Source: Paenibacillus hunanensis
GTDB taxonomy: Bacteria > Bacillota > Bacilli > Paenibacillales > Paenibacillaceae
NCBI RefSeq assembly: GCF_014645615.1
Contig: NZ_BMMB01000007.1
Location: 124,001-188,000, forward strand
Direction of reading: 5' to 3'
Length of the DNA: 64,000 nt
Shown: one piece after another, positions 7,075-15,611 of the stretch
Layout of the letters: each line of letters starts with the position of its first letter
Numbering within the stretch: position 1 is the stretch's first letter
The notes under the pieces: generated by a model
Told to the model about the DNA's origin: nothing
Seen by the model: only the letters and a program-made list of their open reading frames with translations
Database searches by the model: none
Made by a program: the position numbers and the translations under genes

Positions 7075-8808
7075 ATGAAGGCAATGACAAATGCAGAGCA
7101 TGAAATCATGGTTTTGCGCAAAACAATTGAAGATCTTTCCCACCAGATTATCCAGAGTAAGCACCAGGAAGAAAAAGCACTTTCTGAATTTTCGGCTATG
7201 AACAATGAGCTTGTGAATTTGCAGCGTTTACTCGCTAAAAGTAATGCGGAGCTACGTGCAGCACGTGAGGAAGCAGAGCAGGCGAATCAGGCACGTGCCC
7301 GTTTTCTCGCGATTATGACCCACGAGATTCGCACACCGATGAATGGTGTGATCGGGATGGCGGAGATGCTAATGTCCTCGGAGTTATCAGAGGAGCAGAA
7401 GCGCTCGGTGATGCTTATTCAGGAATCAGCAGAGCTGCTGCTGAGTATGATTAACAATATGCTTGATCTGTCCAAGATGGAAGCAGGCAAAATGCAGCTA
7501 CAGGAAGGCGTTATTAATATGCGTCTTCTGCTGGATCATATTATCCGACTCATTGAACCGAAAGCGAATGAAAATGAGAATACCATTTCAACCTTTATCG
7601 ATTATCGCGTAAAAAGTGATCTGATTGGTGATGGCGGACGAATCCGTCAGATTCTGCTTAATCTGATCAACAATGCCAATAAGTTTACGCGGAACGGGAA
7701 AATCGAAGTAAGTGTGCAATTGAAGGAAAACCGTGCAAATCTACAGGTTCTCCATATCGAAGTATCCGATACTGGCATTGGTATTGCACCGGACCAGCAA
7801 AAACGATTATTCCAGCCTTATGCACAGGCAGAACGTCCGGAGCAGCACGGTGTGGAAGGAACAGGGCTGGGCCTCTCCATCTGTAAGTCATTGGTGGAGC
7901 TGATGGAAGGGACAATTGATTTGAAAAGCGATGAAGGCAAAGGTTCTATCTTCTGGTTTGATATTCCTTTGAAAAAAAATACAACGACCGAGGCAAAATC
8001 GGAGCAAGAGCAAGCAAAAGGTATAGAGGAGCGCAATCGTCATGCATCGAATGCTCCAGTTGCTCGCGTAACCGATCAGCCTATTCTAATCGTAGAGGAT
8101 AATCCGATTAACAGTCAGGTTATTCAGCTTCAACTGAAGAAGATGGGCATGAGCAATGTTCATCTAGCGACCAATGGTCAGGAAGCCTTCGATGTATTTC
8201 ATCAGCATCAGTATGTACTGGTGTTAATGGATAATCGCATGCCCGTCATGGATGGATTCCAGGCGACACGCAAAATTAGGGATCTGGAACGCATGAAGCT
8301 GCGCGAGCCCGTACCGATCATTGCGTTAACTGCGAACACCAGTCCAGAGGATCGACAGCGCTGTCTGGAGGTCGGAATGGATGACATTTTAACCAAGCCA
8401 GTCAATCTGGAAAGCCTGACCCGCATTTTGCATAAATGGTTACCGGCAGCGGCAACGACCGAAAAGGTGCTTGATATGAACGTCATTCAGGAGATTATTG
8501 AGCTGAATGAAGAGGGTGACCCGGAGGTATTACGTACGCTGATCGATATGTATCAAAACGAAACGCCTGGAAAGCTGGAGCGCTTACAGCGACTGGCGAA
8601 TGAACGAAACGCGAAAAGTCTTGCCGAAGCAGCACATGAATTAAAATCTGGCAGTCTGAGCATTGGTGTGCATCATCTGTCCAAGCTGTTATCTGAGATT
8701 GAGCAGAAGGCACGTGAAACTAATTTGGACGGCATTGAGACGCTGGTGCAATCGTTATTCCCGGCGTATGATCAGGTCTGTATGGAGCTGAAGCAGCTGG
8801 TGAATTAA
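7075..8808 (+). CDS. Soluble hybrid histidine kinase (HisKA-HATPase-REC-HPt)
   Basis: 577 residues with no membrane segment. Residues 1-75 are a coiled coil. HisKA follows with the H-box THEIRTPMNG (H83), then the ATPase domain with an N-box near 197-204, the G1 box DTGIGI (232-237) and G2 box GTGLGL (262-267). A receiver domain spans 335-455 with acidic pair E341/D342, phosphoacceptor D386 (MDNRMP) and conserved K441. The C-terminal HPt domain (465-577) carries H521 in AAHELKSGSLS. The chain His-Asp-His is complete but no output regulator is encoded nearby, so phosphate must pass to a separate response regulator. No PAS, GAF or other input domain is present, which fits a partner sensor, the B12 protein upstream. 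ATG 7075 or 7084 could be the start. Confidence 0.9.
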   Translation: MKAMTNAEHEIMVLRKTIEDLSHQIIQSKHQEEKALSEFSAMNNELVNLQRLLAKSNAELRAAREEAEQANQARARFLAIMTHEIRTPMNGVIGMAEMLMSSELSEEQKRSVMLIQESAELLLSMINNMLDLSKMEAGKMQLQEGVINMRLLLDHIIRLIEPKANENENTISTFIDYRVKSDLIGDGGRIRQILLNLINNANKFTRNGKIEVSVQLKENRANLQVLHIEVSDTGIGIAPDQQKRLFQPYAQAERPEQHGVEGTGLGLSICKSLVELMEGTIDLKSDEGKGSIFWFDIPLKKNTTTEAKSEQEQAKGIEERNRHASNAPVARVTDQPILIVEDNPINSQVIQLQLKKMGMSNVHLATNGQEAFDVFHQHQYVLVLMDNRMPVMDGFQATRKIRDLERMKLREPVPIIALTANTSPEDRQRCLEVGMDDILTKPVNLESLTRILHKWLPAAATTEKVLDMNVIQEIIELNEEGDPEVLRTLIDMYQNETPGKLERLQRLANERNAKSLAEAAHELKSGSLSIGVHHLSKLLSEIEQKARETNLDGIETLVQSLFPAYDQVCMELKQLVN

Positions 8809-8962
8809 GCACACCGCTGCTTAGGTGAAGTCCTACAGCATAATAATTACCCTGATCATCATTTAACAAAAGATAGACAATAGGGTATTCAAAATCGATG
8901 CCAGAATCGATTCAATAACAATAGCTGTACGATGCTTTATCGTAGGATGGATAGTTAGGAAG

Positions 8963-8993
8963 CCTGCACCCCTCAGGGGATGCGGGTTTTTTT
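8963..8993 (+). terminator. Intrinsic terminator of the sensor operon
   Basis: CCTGCA-CCCC-TCA-GGGG-A-TGCGGG followed by seven T. The gap from 8809 to 9162 otherwise holds nothing that I recognise. Confidence 0.88.
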
Positions 8994-9162
8994 GTATGCT
9001 TTTCGGTGCAGAATATTAAGTAGCAGATTGGATCGGCTCTGATAGGATAACCCTTTACTTGGAACACTAAAATGGGTCATCCTGAGTGGGTAGGCGATAA
9101 CAATTCGGTGTGTGGGGTAATGGTATACGATAACATAATGAGACAGAAGGGTGGATATCATC

Positions 9163-9918
9163 ATGAGTGCTTCATTCAATACGGCAAGAGAATCAGAGAA
9201 CCAGTACCATGAGCAATTTTATAAGGAAAATAAGCTGTTTGAGGATGGAAGCTGGATGTCGCGTCCAACCCCGTTAGTGATGGAGCTACTGGAGCGCTTG
9301 CTCCAATATACACCAGCACCGCGTGTACTGGATCTGGCATGTGGTGTAGGGCGACATGCCATTCCTGTCGCACAAAAGCTGGAGCAGGGTGGAGAGGTCG
9401 TCGGGGTAGATCTGCTGGAGGATGCAATCAAACAGCTACAGCAATATGCCAGCGAATATGAGGTGAGCGACCGTGTACAAGCGATCGTTGGCGATGTGGA
9501 GCATTATGAGATTGAACCCGAGCAGTTTGATTATATGATTGCGACCGGATGTCTGGAGCATGTATCCTCTCCGCAGGCTTTACACGACGTGCTGCAACGG
9601 ATGCAAGCAGGTACGCGGATGGGTGGCATTCATTTTATCTCGATGACTTCATCGGTGCAGCAGGTAGACCAGCAGAACGGAAATGCAGAGGAAGGTAATA
9701 TCGAGCTGAATCTGGATACAACGCAATTGCTGGAGCTACTGGAAAGTGAGTATGAGGGCTGGAATATTATCGCTCGCAAAGCTGTAGCACAGGCGATTGA
9801 GGAAAACAAGGATGATCGGGAAATTGAGCTACAGGGGAACTGGGTTACCTTTGCTGCGAGCAAGCAGCCACCATCCAATGAGCCGAAGCTATTGCAGCAG
9901 GACGAGCAAACAGGGTAA
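9163..9918 (+). CDS. Class I SAM-dependent methyltransferase
   Basis: A 251-residue Rossmann-fold methyltransferase. Motif I is VLDLACGVGRHA (about residues 51-62), followed by VVGVDLLEDAI with the acidic residue that binds the ribose of SAM, and an IVGDVEHYEI motif, then the post-motif segment FDYMIATGCLEHV. The C-terminal 30 residues are a Gln/Pro-rich tail. AAGGGTGG lies nine bases before ATG 9163; a GTG twelve bases earlier overlaps it. The substrate is not predictable; small-molecule methylation is most likely. It is followed after 37 bases by a GNAT gene, probably co-transcribed. Confidence 0.85.
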   Translation: MSASFNTARESENQYHEQFYKENKLFEDGSWMSRPTPLVMELLERLLQYTPAPRVLDLACGVGRHAIPVAQKLEQGGEVVGVDLLEDAIKQLQQYASEYEVSDRVQAIVGDVEHYEIEPEQFDYMIATGCLEHVSSPQALHDVLQRMQAGTRMGGIHFISMTSSVQQVDQQNGNAEEGNIELNLDTTQLLELLESEYEGWNIIARKAVAQAIEENKDDREIELQGNWVTFAASKQPPSNEPKLLQQDEQTG

Positions 9919-9955
9919 ACTATTGGGGTGTGTTTGATAAACGGGAGGAACGATT

Positions 9956-10399
9956 ATGCTTGAATTAATGAATGAACGACTGGATGATGCTGAATTGCGT
10001 GAGCTATTGTCCTATGCTGTATTTCCAGATGATGAGGTACTGGATACGGTACTGGAGCAATATCGTAATGATCCGCAGCAAAGGCTGTACAAATATGTAG
10101 AGGATGGCGAAGCGATCGGTGTGATTGGCTGTGCAGCCGATCAGGAGATGGAAGACGCACTCCGTATTCGCCATCTCGCCATTGTACCGGAAGAGCGCGG
10201 ACTTGGCTACGGGCGCGGAATCATTTTGCTGCTGCTAGAACAGGAAAAGCCAGCGGTATTAATGGCTGAAACCGATGCGGAAGGCGTGGAATTTTATCGT
10301 AATATCGGCTTTTCGGTGATGAGTACGGAATTGGATGAAGGGGCTTCGGATTCGTATGTTTGTATTTTCCATGCGGATGTGGAGGAGGAAGAAGCATAA
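9956..10399 (+). CDS. GNAT-family N-acetyltransferase
   Basis: A 147-residue GCN5-related acetyltransferase. The acetyl-CoA binding motif is IRHLAIVPEERGLGYGRGIILLL (a variant of the R/Q-x2-G-x-G/A pattern: ERGLGYG), followed by AETDAEGVEFYRNIGFSV, the conserved YxxxGF region. It ends in an acidic tail. GGGAGGA precedes ATG 9956. The acceptor amine is unknown. Transcription ends at the strong hairpin at 10517. Confidence 0.85.
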   Translation: MLELMNERLDDAELRELLSYAVFPDDEVLDTVLEQYRNDPQQRLYKYVEDGEAIGVIGCAADQEMEDALRIRHLAIVPEERGLGYGRGIILLLLEQEKPAVLMAETDAEGVEFYRNIGFSVMSTELDEGASDSYVCIFHADVEEEEA

Positions 10400-10516
10400 G
10401 CCAGCCATGTTGTGAGAGGCTGGTGTAGGTGCATATAGCGATCAAGAGGCAATGCGCAGTTATGCTATGGTTATAAACAATATAAGCAATCGTAGTAGAC
10501 AACAGCAATAGATAAC

Positions 10517-10568
10517 AGCTAAACAAACAAACTGTCCATTGATCAGTGGGCAGTCTGTTTGTTTAGCT
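10517..10568. terminator. Long palindromic terminator after the GNAT gene
   Basis: AGCTAAACAAACA and TGTTTGTTTAGCT flank an inner stem CTGTCCATTG/CAGTGGGCAG. The inner stem with its T-rich 3' arm can act as an intrinsic terminator on either strand. Confidence 0.8.
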
Positions 10569-10593
10569 ATTCAGCTTATTGATCAGGCATAAA

Positions 10594-10630
10594 TATCAAG
10601 CTGTTCCTTAAAGGAGCCGTTGCTTGATTC
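10594..10630 (-). terminator. Probable terminator of the MFS gene on the minus strand
   Basis: Read on the minus strand, ATCAAGC pairs with GCTTGAT around an inner TCCTTTAAGGA, followed by ATTTAT. It lies about 100 bases after the MFS stop codon. Confidence 0.55.
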
Positions 10631-10721
10631 TATTTATAGTTACAATTAGATTTATATAGTTACCTGGTACAGATGTATTATTACAGGTTAGGATGTGGGT
10701 GCTATTCATTCTTATAGGGAT

Positions 10722-11969
10722 TCATCCCGTAGATTTACAATGACCTGTAGAGGATGAGGCTACAACCGATACTGGCACACGGGACATTCGCCGCGTTAGT
10801 GTCCAGCATAGGAGTGCGCCAGCGCTAAAGCTCAACCCAAGCCAGCAGACACCATTCCAACCATAACGAGCGTACACCCATGTTGCCGCCAGCGAACCCA
10901 ATGCACTACCGATCGAATAAAAAACCATATACGCACCTGTCAAGCGACTTTCTGCTTGTGGTCGTGCACTCAAAATCATACTCTGACTCGTCACATGTAC
11001 AGCCTGCACTGCCAGATCCAGTACGATAATACCGACAATAAGAAACCATACACTATGATACATATTCCACATAAATACCCAGGAGAGCACCAGTAAGGCT
11101 AAGGCGATACCACTTGTACGTTGTGCCCAGCCGCGATCAGCCCATACACCCGCACGTGAAGCCGCAACCGCTCCGGCTAGCCCGGCAATGCCAAGCAAAC
11201 CAATCGTACTATGAGAAAAGTAAAATGGTGCTGTGCTTAGTGGAAATACAAGTGCTGTCCATAGCGTGCCAAACGTTGCAAAGATCAGCATGGCCAGCAA
11301 TGCTCGTACACGCAGTACAGGTAATTCGCGGAACAATTGCAGGGTGGATAAGACGAGTTGGCTATACGAGGGGCGAGTAGAAGGAGCTGGTGTCGCTGGC
11401 ATGTAGCGATACAGCAGAACGACAATCAACAGTAAAGCAGCAGCGGAGCAGCCATAGACGGAGCGCCAGCCTGCCAGATCAGTCAGCAACCCAGCCAGCA
11501 CACGAGCGAGTAAAATGCCGATCACGATGCCGCTTGTAATGAAGCCTATCGTTTGGCCGCGCTGCTGTGGCGCAGACATCGATGCTGCGGCTGCAATGAT
11601 CGTCTGTGCGACAACGGCTAATCCACCAATAAGCCCAATACCGATCCAGAATGAAGTAGATCCAGAGGCTGTAGCTACAAACAGCAGGCACAGAGCGGAC
11701 ACTAGCATCTGCCCGATAATAAGCTGACGACGTGGTAAAAGATCGCCTAATGGCACCAGAAATAATAAGCCACATGCATAGCAAATTTGCGTAGCTGTAA
11801 TAACGGAGCCAGCCAACGCTATGTTCATATGTAGATCGGCTGCAATAACATTAAGCATGGGATGAACATAATAAATGTTGGCGACAGACAGTCCGCATGC
11901 TGTAGCTAATAATAGGATAACAGGCATAGATAATGTTTTGATCGAAAGAGAGGTTGGAGAAATTTTCAT
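10722..11969 (-). CDS. MFS transporter, probable drug or metabolite exporter
   Basis: 415 residues with about twelve hydrophobic segments. The sequence after the second helix, PLGDLLPRRQLI, matches the MFS motif A (G-D-x3-RR), and GFITSGIVIGILLARVLAGLL in helix 5 resembles motif C of exporters. The C-terminal 25 residues are Ser/Thr-rich and cytosolic. AAGGAG precedes the ATG. It is divergent from a TetR regulator, and a perfect-arm palindrome sits 25 bases upstream of its start. This arrangement is typical for an efflux pump repressed by its neighbour. The substrate is unknown. Confidence 0.87.
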   Translation of the reverse strand: MKISPTSLSIKTLSMPVILLLATACGLSVANIYYVHPMLNVIAADLHMNIALAGSVITATQICYACGLLFLVPLGDLLPRRQLIIGQMLVSALCLLFVATASGSTSFWIGIGLIGGLAVVAQTIIAAAASMSAPQQRGQTIGFITSGIVIGILLARVLAGLLTDLAGWRSVYGCSAAALLLIVVLLYRYMPATPAPSTRPSYSQLVLSTLQLFRELPVLRVRALLAMLIFATFGTLWTALVFPLSTAPFYFSHSTIGLLGIAGLAGAVAASRAGVWADRGWAQRTSGIALALLVLSWVFMWNMYHSVWFLIVGIIVLDLAVQAVHVTSQSMILSARPQAESRLTGAYMVFYSIGSALGSLAATWVYARYGWNGVCWLGLSFSAGALLCWTLTRRMSRVPVSVVASSSTGHCKSTG

Positions 11970-11993
11970 AGAAGAGACTCCTTATTTTTATTT

Positions 11994-12009
11994 TATACCG
12001 ATTGGTATA
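11994..12009. promoter_or_regulatory. TetR-type operator between MFS and tetR genes
   Basis: TATACCGATTGGTATA: six-base arms TATACC/GGTATA with a four-base centre, 25 bases upstream of the MFS start. A half-site, ATCGGTATA at 12154-12162, lies just before the TetR ribosome binding site, so both promoters could be controlled by the same protein. Confidence 0.7.
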
Positions 12010-12177
12010 TAATTTAAGTTCAATATAATCATTTCATAAAATAGTGTCAAGCGATAATAATAAATACAAGTTATGACGTAGGCTGTATATGCTATAATCA
12101 TAAAGAAAAATGATTAGTTAATTGTTCGCTTATTGGAATTATATTATTTACTTATCGGTATAAAAAGAGGTGTGAAT

Positions 12178-12762
12178 ATGGCGAGAAAACGCGAATTTGA
12201 TGAGGAGTATGTATTACAACAGGTGATGAATCTGTTCTGGCACAAAGGGTATGAAGCAACATCCATGTCTGATCTAACGGCTGTAACTGATTTGCAGAAA
12301 CCAAGCCTGTATGCTGCCTTTGGTGATAAGCAGGCATTGTTTGAAGCGGCATTACGTCGATATAATCACCAGCATGCCCAGCGTATCGATCGATTGTTGC
12401 AGCAGGACACAACAGCGAGACAATCTTTTGAGCGTTTATTTCAGTATGTGACACAATCGGATGATCAGCATCAGATCGAATATGGTTGCTTTTGCATCAA
12501 TACGATGGTAGAGCTGGCGCCGCATGATGAGCGTTTTGCAGTACTGACAAGGGAGCATCAGATGTATTTGAGTGCGCTATTTACCCGGCGTTTGGAACGA
12601 GCGATTGTTGAAAAGGAACTGAGCCCGGATTATGATGCACAGGCTCATGCGCAGACCCTGGTGACTGGTATACTCGGGTTAACGGTAATGTTGAAGACGA
12701 ATCCTGATCCTATGTTTATTCACGCAACGACGACTGTATTGCTGTCTTCTTTAATCCCATAA
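12178..12762 (+). CDS. TetR-family transcriptional regulator
   Basis: 194 residues. The N-terminal 50 residues are the TetR DNA-binding domain: VLQQVMNLFWHKGYEATSMSDL, then QKPSLYAAFGDKQALFEAAL, which contains the recognition helix and the typical YxxFxxKxxL pattern. The remainder is a helical ligand-binding and dimer domain with two nearby Cys (CFC, about residue 103). ATG 12178 has AGAGGTG upstream; an earlier ATG at 12133 lacks a site. It is divergent from the MFS exporter and likely represses it and itself through the palindrome between them. Confidence 0.88.
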   Translation: MARKREFDEEYVLQQVMNLFWHKGYEATSMSDLTAVTDLQKPSLYAAFGDKQALFEAALRRYNHQHAQRIDRLLQQDTTARQSFERLFQYVTQSDDQHQIEYGCFCINTMVELAPHDERFAVLTREHQMYLSALFTRRLERAIVEKELSPDYDAQAHAQTLVTGILGLTVMLKTNPDPMFIHATTTVLLSSLIP

Positions 12763-12991
12763 CGTCTAGTTCAGCGTGTATGTGTCTTGAGTATAGAGCG
12801 AACATTCAGGATGAAAAGGTATGATTAGGATGCAACTCGTTCCGCAATCGTACATGCTTGGTAGGAATATTCAGCATGTGTATACCGTGTTCATCCATCA
12901 TTCAGTGCAAATGAAAATCGCATCTGTGCAAAGGTTTGAAAACGGGCATATTTTTGTGAAATATACAAGATAGTACATTAAATAATTTGTA

Positions 12992-13008
12992 TGTTATAAT
13001 ACGTGACA
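12992..13008. promoter_or_regulatory. GlnR/TnrA box overlapping the pucR -10 element
   Basis: TGTTATAATACGTGACA matches TGTNA-N7-TNACA exactly. It overlaps an extended -10 element (TG-T-TATAAT, 12992-13000), so a bound regulator would block this promoter. The gap from 12763 to here shows no gene; the 140 bases after it form the pucR leader. Confidence 0.7.
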
Positions 13009-13139
13009 ATATTTGAGTTTAACGGCTGAACTAGACGGTTGTATCGCAAGCTGCTCGGCTGAAAACTGCAAACCATACTGTCCTGTAGCTACCACAGTAC
13101 AGGGAATGCAAAGTGAAACACGGGGGAGAGGGTGCTCGT

Positions 13140-14729
13140 ATGCAATTGACTGTCAAGGAAGCGCTGGCGGTCTATCCGTTATCGGAGGCGCGTCTTGTTG
13201 CGGGTGCCGGGGGAACGTCCCGGCTGATGAAGTCGGTGAATGTGATGGATGCACCGGATATCGCAGATTGGATTAAAAGTGGAGAGATGTTGTTTACAAC
13301 GGCTTTTCTGATGAAGGATGATCAGGAGGCAGCGATCAAGCTGATGCGTAAGCTGAATGAGCGTGGCTGTGCAGGCATGGGCGTGAAGCTGGGACGCTTC
13401 TGGGATGTGATTCCACAGGCGATCATCGAAGAAGCCGATCGATTGCAGTTTCCGCTATTAGAACTGCCGTTTGAATTTACCTTTTCCGATCAGATGAATG
13501 CCCTGTTTCAGGTGGAGCATGAGCGGAGCACCAAGCTATTGCAATCGGTGCTACACAAACAGAAACAGCTCATGCAGTTCGCGCTAAACAAGGATTCACA
13601 AAGCAATGTATTTGCTGCATTGGAGGGCATTATTCAATATCCGGTCGCGATCATTGGCTCACGTGGTCATGTGCTGTATAACAGCGGCGAGGGCAAAGAG
13701 GATGGATTACTACAGGGTTGGCCGTGGAAAATGTCGCTGACCCGTGTGAAATGGAATCAGGGTAGCTGCTACCGCGTGCCGATTATGCAGCGGGATGAGC
13801 AATACGGCTTCCTACTCGTATTCACAGATACGGCGATTCAGCTGCGTGAAGAGGAAGAGCTGTTCCAGCAAGCTGCCGAGGTGCTGGCATTTCACATGGA
13901 TACAACGTATCGGGAGCATATTAATCCAGGCTTACAGGATAAGATACGTACCCTGATGGCAGAGCATCTGGCACGGCGGATTTCGATTAGCGATTTGATT
14001 CAAGGTGCAGAACGGCTTGGGATTAGCCTGTTTGGCGGACCGTATCAATGTGTGCTGACAACGCTGGAGCCGCAGGCATTTTCCTCCGAAAAACGGCTGG
14101 CTCAGATTCATCAGGAGCTACAGTATAATCCGCTGATGCAGCTATTTCCGTCCCAGCATTTTCGGGTAGAGGAAGGGATTCTGTCGATCTATACATGTCC
14201 ATCGGAGCGTGATTATGGAGAGGAGCTATCTGCCTTTCTGATGACACGGTTTGAGGATATGGCAGAGCTGGCGAGTGATGGTGGCAGTCCGCGCTTCTGG
14301 ATTAGCAATATTAAGCTCAAGCCAGAATCGTTCCGTGAGGCATATCAGGAGACGGTGGAGACACGTAAGCTGGCGAAGCGGTTTGGTATGGGGCATATGG
14401 CGTTGCAGTTCCATACGCTTGAATTCGCCTATGTATTTCAGCATGTGCCTGAGCATATTATGGAAACGTATTGTAATAAAGTGCTGGAGCCGCTGATGAT
14501 TCGAGACGGTGATCCGAATCAGGTACTCATGGGCACACTGGAAGCCTTTGTTGAAAATGATGGCTTGATTAACGAAGCGGCTAAGCAGCTGTATGTGCAT
14601 CGCAATACGGTGACGTATCGTATGGACAAGATCGGTAGTCTGCTCCAGATGGATTTTAAAAAGACGAATGATCTATTGAAGCTAAAAATGGTGTTCACAT
14701 TCCGTAAGTTTTTGAAAAATAACGGATAA
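13140..14729 (+). CDS. pucR: PucR-family transcriptional regulator of purine catabolism
   Basis: 529 residues with the PucR layout: an N-terminal purine catabolism regulatory domain (LTVKEAL at the start, then LVAGAGG and GEMLFTTAF, residues 1-120), a GGDEF-like middle, and a C-terminal helix-turn-helix (about 480-529: AAKQLYVHRNTVTYRMDKI). In Bacillus subtilis PucR activates purine genes when urate breakdown products such as allantoin are present. Its position directly before the ureide operon supports that function here. ATG 13140 follows GGGGGAGAGGG by eight bases. The promoter carries a GlnR/TnrA box. Confidence 0.9.
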   Translation: MQLTVKEALAVYPLSEARLVAGAGGTSRLMKSVNVMDAPDIADWIKSGEMLFTTAFLMKDDQEAAIKLMRKLNERGCAGMGVKLGRFWDVIPQAIIEEADRLQFPLLELPFEFTFSDQMNALFQVEHERSTKLLQSVLHKQKQLMQFALNKDSQSNVFAALEGIIQYPVAIIGSRGHVLYNSGEGKEDGLLQGWPWKMSLTRVKWNQGSCYRVPIMQRDEQYGFLLVFTDTAIQLREEEELFQQAAEVLAFHMDTTYREHINPGLQDKIRTLMAEHLARRISISDLIQGAERLGISLFGGPYQCVLTTLEPQAFSSEKRLAQIHQELQYNPLMQLFPSQHFRVEEGILSIYTCPSERDYGEELSAFLMTRFEDMAELASDGGSPRFWISNIKLKPESFREAYQETVETRKLAKRFGMGHMALQFHTLEFAYVFQHVPEHIMETYCNKVLEPLMIRDGDPNQVLMGTLEAFVENDGLINEAAKQLYVHRNTVTYRMDKIGSLLQMDFKKTNDLLKLKMVFTFRKFLKNNG

Positions 14730-14795
14730 ACAGGCTCAGAGTAAAGCAACTGCAACATACTCATACATGCTGATTCGATAAAGGAATGAATTCAT

Positions 14796-14930
14796 ATGAA
14801 ACGGAGCATTTGGATAGTGCTGGGTGCTGTGATCGTCGTAATGATCGGTCTGTACATCGGCATAACAGCATTGTATCATCAACCACCGACTTCACAATGG
14901 ATCGAGCAAACAGGATCGACACCACAATAA
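14796..14930 (+). CDS. 44-residue single-span membrane peptide
   Basis: A short gene that begins MKRSIWIVLGAVIVVMIGLY: two positive residues, about 20 hydrophobic residues, then a polar 20-residue tail with Gln, Ser, Thr and Pro. It is preceded by AAAGGAA nine bases before the ATG and is followed two bases after the stop by a strong terminator, so it is likely translated from the pucR transcript. It would be an N-in membrane peptide. I know of no family. Its place between pucR and the ureide genes suggests only shared transcription, not function. Confidence 0.6.
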   Translation: MKRSIWIVLGAVIVVMIGLYIGITALYHQPPTSQWIEQTGSTPQ

Positions 14931-14931
14931 C

Positions 14932-14966
14932 AAAGAGCAAGCGTCTATGGATGCTTGCTCTTTTTG
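14932..14966 (+). terminator. Intrinsic terminator after the pucR unit
   Basis: AAAGAGCAAGC pairs with GCTTGCTCTTT around a short loop, and the T-run continues after it. Confidence 0.9.
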
Positions 14967-14999
14967 TATTAAGGCATCATTCACAAAACCCTACTTCAA

Positions 15000-15016
15000 T
15001 GTTATTTTATATAACA
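15000..15016. promoter_or_regulatory. GlnR/TnrA box upstream of the ureide operon
   Basis: TGTTATTTTATATAACA matches TGTNA-N7-TNACA exactly and is symmetric in six-base arms. It ends 17 bases before the -35 hexamer of the operon promoter, the upstream position used by TnrA for activation. Confidence 0.72.
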
Positions 15017-15033
15017 AAAAAATAAAGCTTTAA

Positions 15034-15062
15034 TTGATATGTTCGATAACCTGACGTAAAAT
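15034..15062 (+). promoter_or_regulatory. Promoter of the ureide operon
   Basis: TTGATA at 15034-15039, a 17-base spacer and TAAAAT at 15057-15062, about 34 bases before the first start codon. Confidence 0.65.
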
Positions 15063-15095
15063 GATAAAAATAAAACGAATAATGGGGCGATCGTA

Positions 15096-15611
15096 GTGGA
15101 ACGTACATCTCAACCGTGGCAATCATGGACGAAAGAGCAATTTGTAGCACAATTTAGTAATTTATATGAGCATTCTCCATGGGTGATCGAGCAAGCATGG
15201 AAAAAAGCTCCTTTTGATAGTTTACAGGATGTGTTAGATAAAATGAAAGCAGTTGTGGATGAAGCTGGAGCAGAGAAGCAGTTAGAGCTTCTGCGTCAGC
15301 ATCCGGATCTGGGAGCGCGGATTCAGATGACCGAGCATTCTCAATCTGAGCAGGCAGGTGCTGGATTGGATAGTCTGACTCCTGAGCAATATGAGAAGCT
15401 ATCACGCTTGAATCGGGAGTATACGGATACGTATCAGTTTCCATTTATCCTGGCTGTAAAAGGAAGAAATGCTGCTCAGATTCTCGACATTATGGAGCAA
15501 CGTAACGGTCAACCCAAAGAGCAGGAATTCGCTACGGCTTTAGCGCAGGTGAATATTATTGTTGGCTTGCGTATGAATGATTGGGCAGAACGTCAGGGCT
15601 TGAGCGTATGA
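15096..15611 (+). CDS. uraD: 2-oxo-4-hydroxy-4-carboxy-5-ureidoimidazoline (OHCU) decarboxylase
   Basis: Converts OHCU to S-allantoin, the last step from urate. The 171-residue helical protein carries LLRQHPDLG near residue 66 with the catalytic His (H69), and FPFILAVKGR near 125, both family signatures. In B. subtilis this domain is fused to uricase in PucL; here it stands alone and no uricase is encoded in the window. GTG 15096 is the only sensible start. The stop overlaps the next ATG by four bases, so the two are translationally coupled. Confidence 0.92.
   Translation: MERTSQPWQSWTKEQFVAQFSNLYEHSPWVIEQAWKKAPFDSLQDVLDKMKAVVDEAGAEKQLELLRQHPDLGARIQMTEHSQSEQAGAGLDSLTPEQYEKLSRLNREYTDTYQFPFILAVKGRNAAQILDIMEQRNGQPKEQEFATALAQVNIIVGLRMNDWAERQGLSV

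Noticed and set aside
13013-13276. Cys-rich open frame overlapping the pucR start
   Set aside because: It runs in another frame through the pucR leader and coding start, lacks a ribosome binding site, and pucR is certain.
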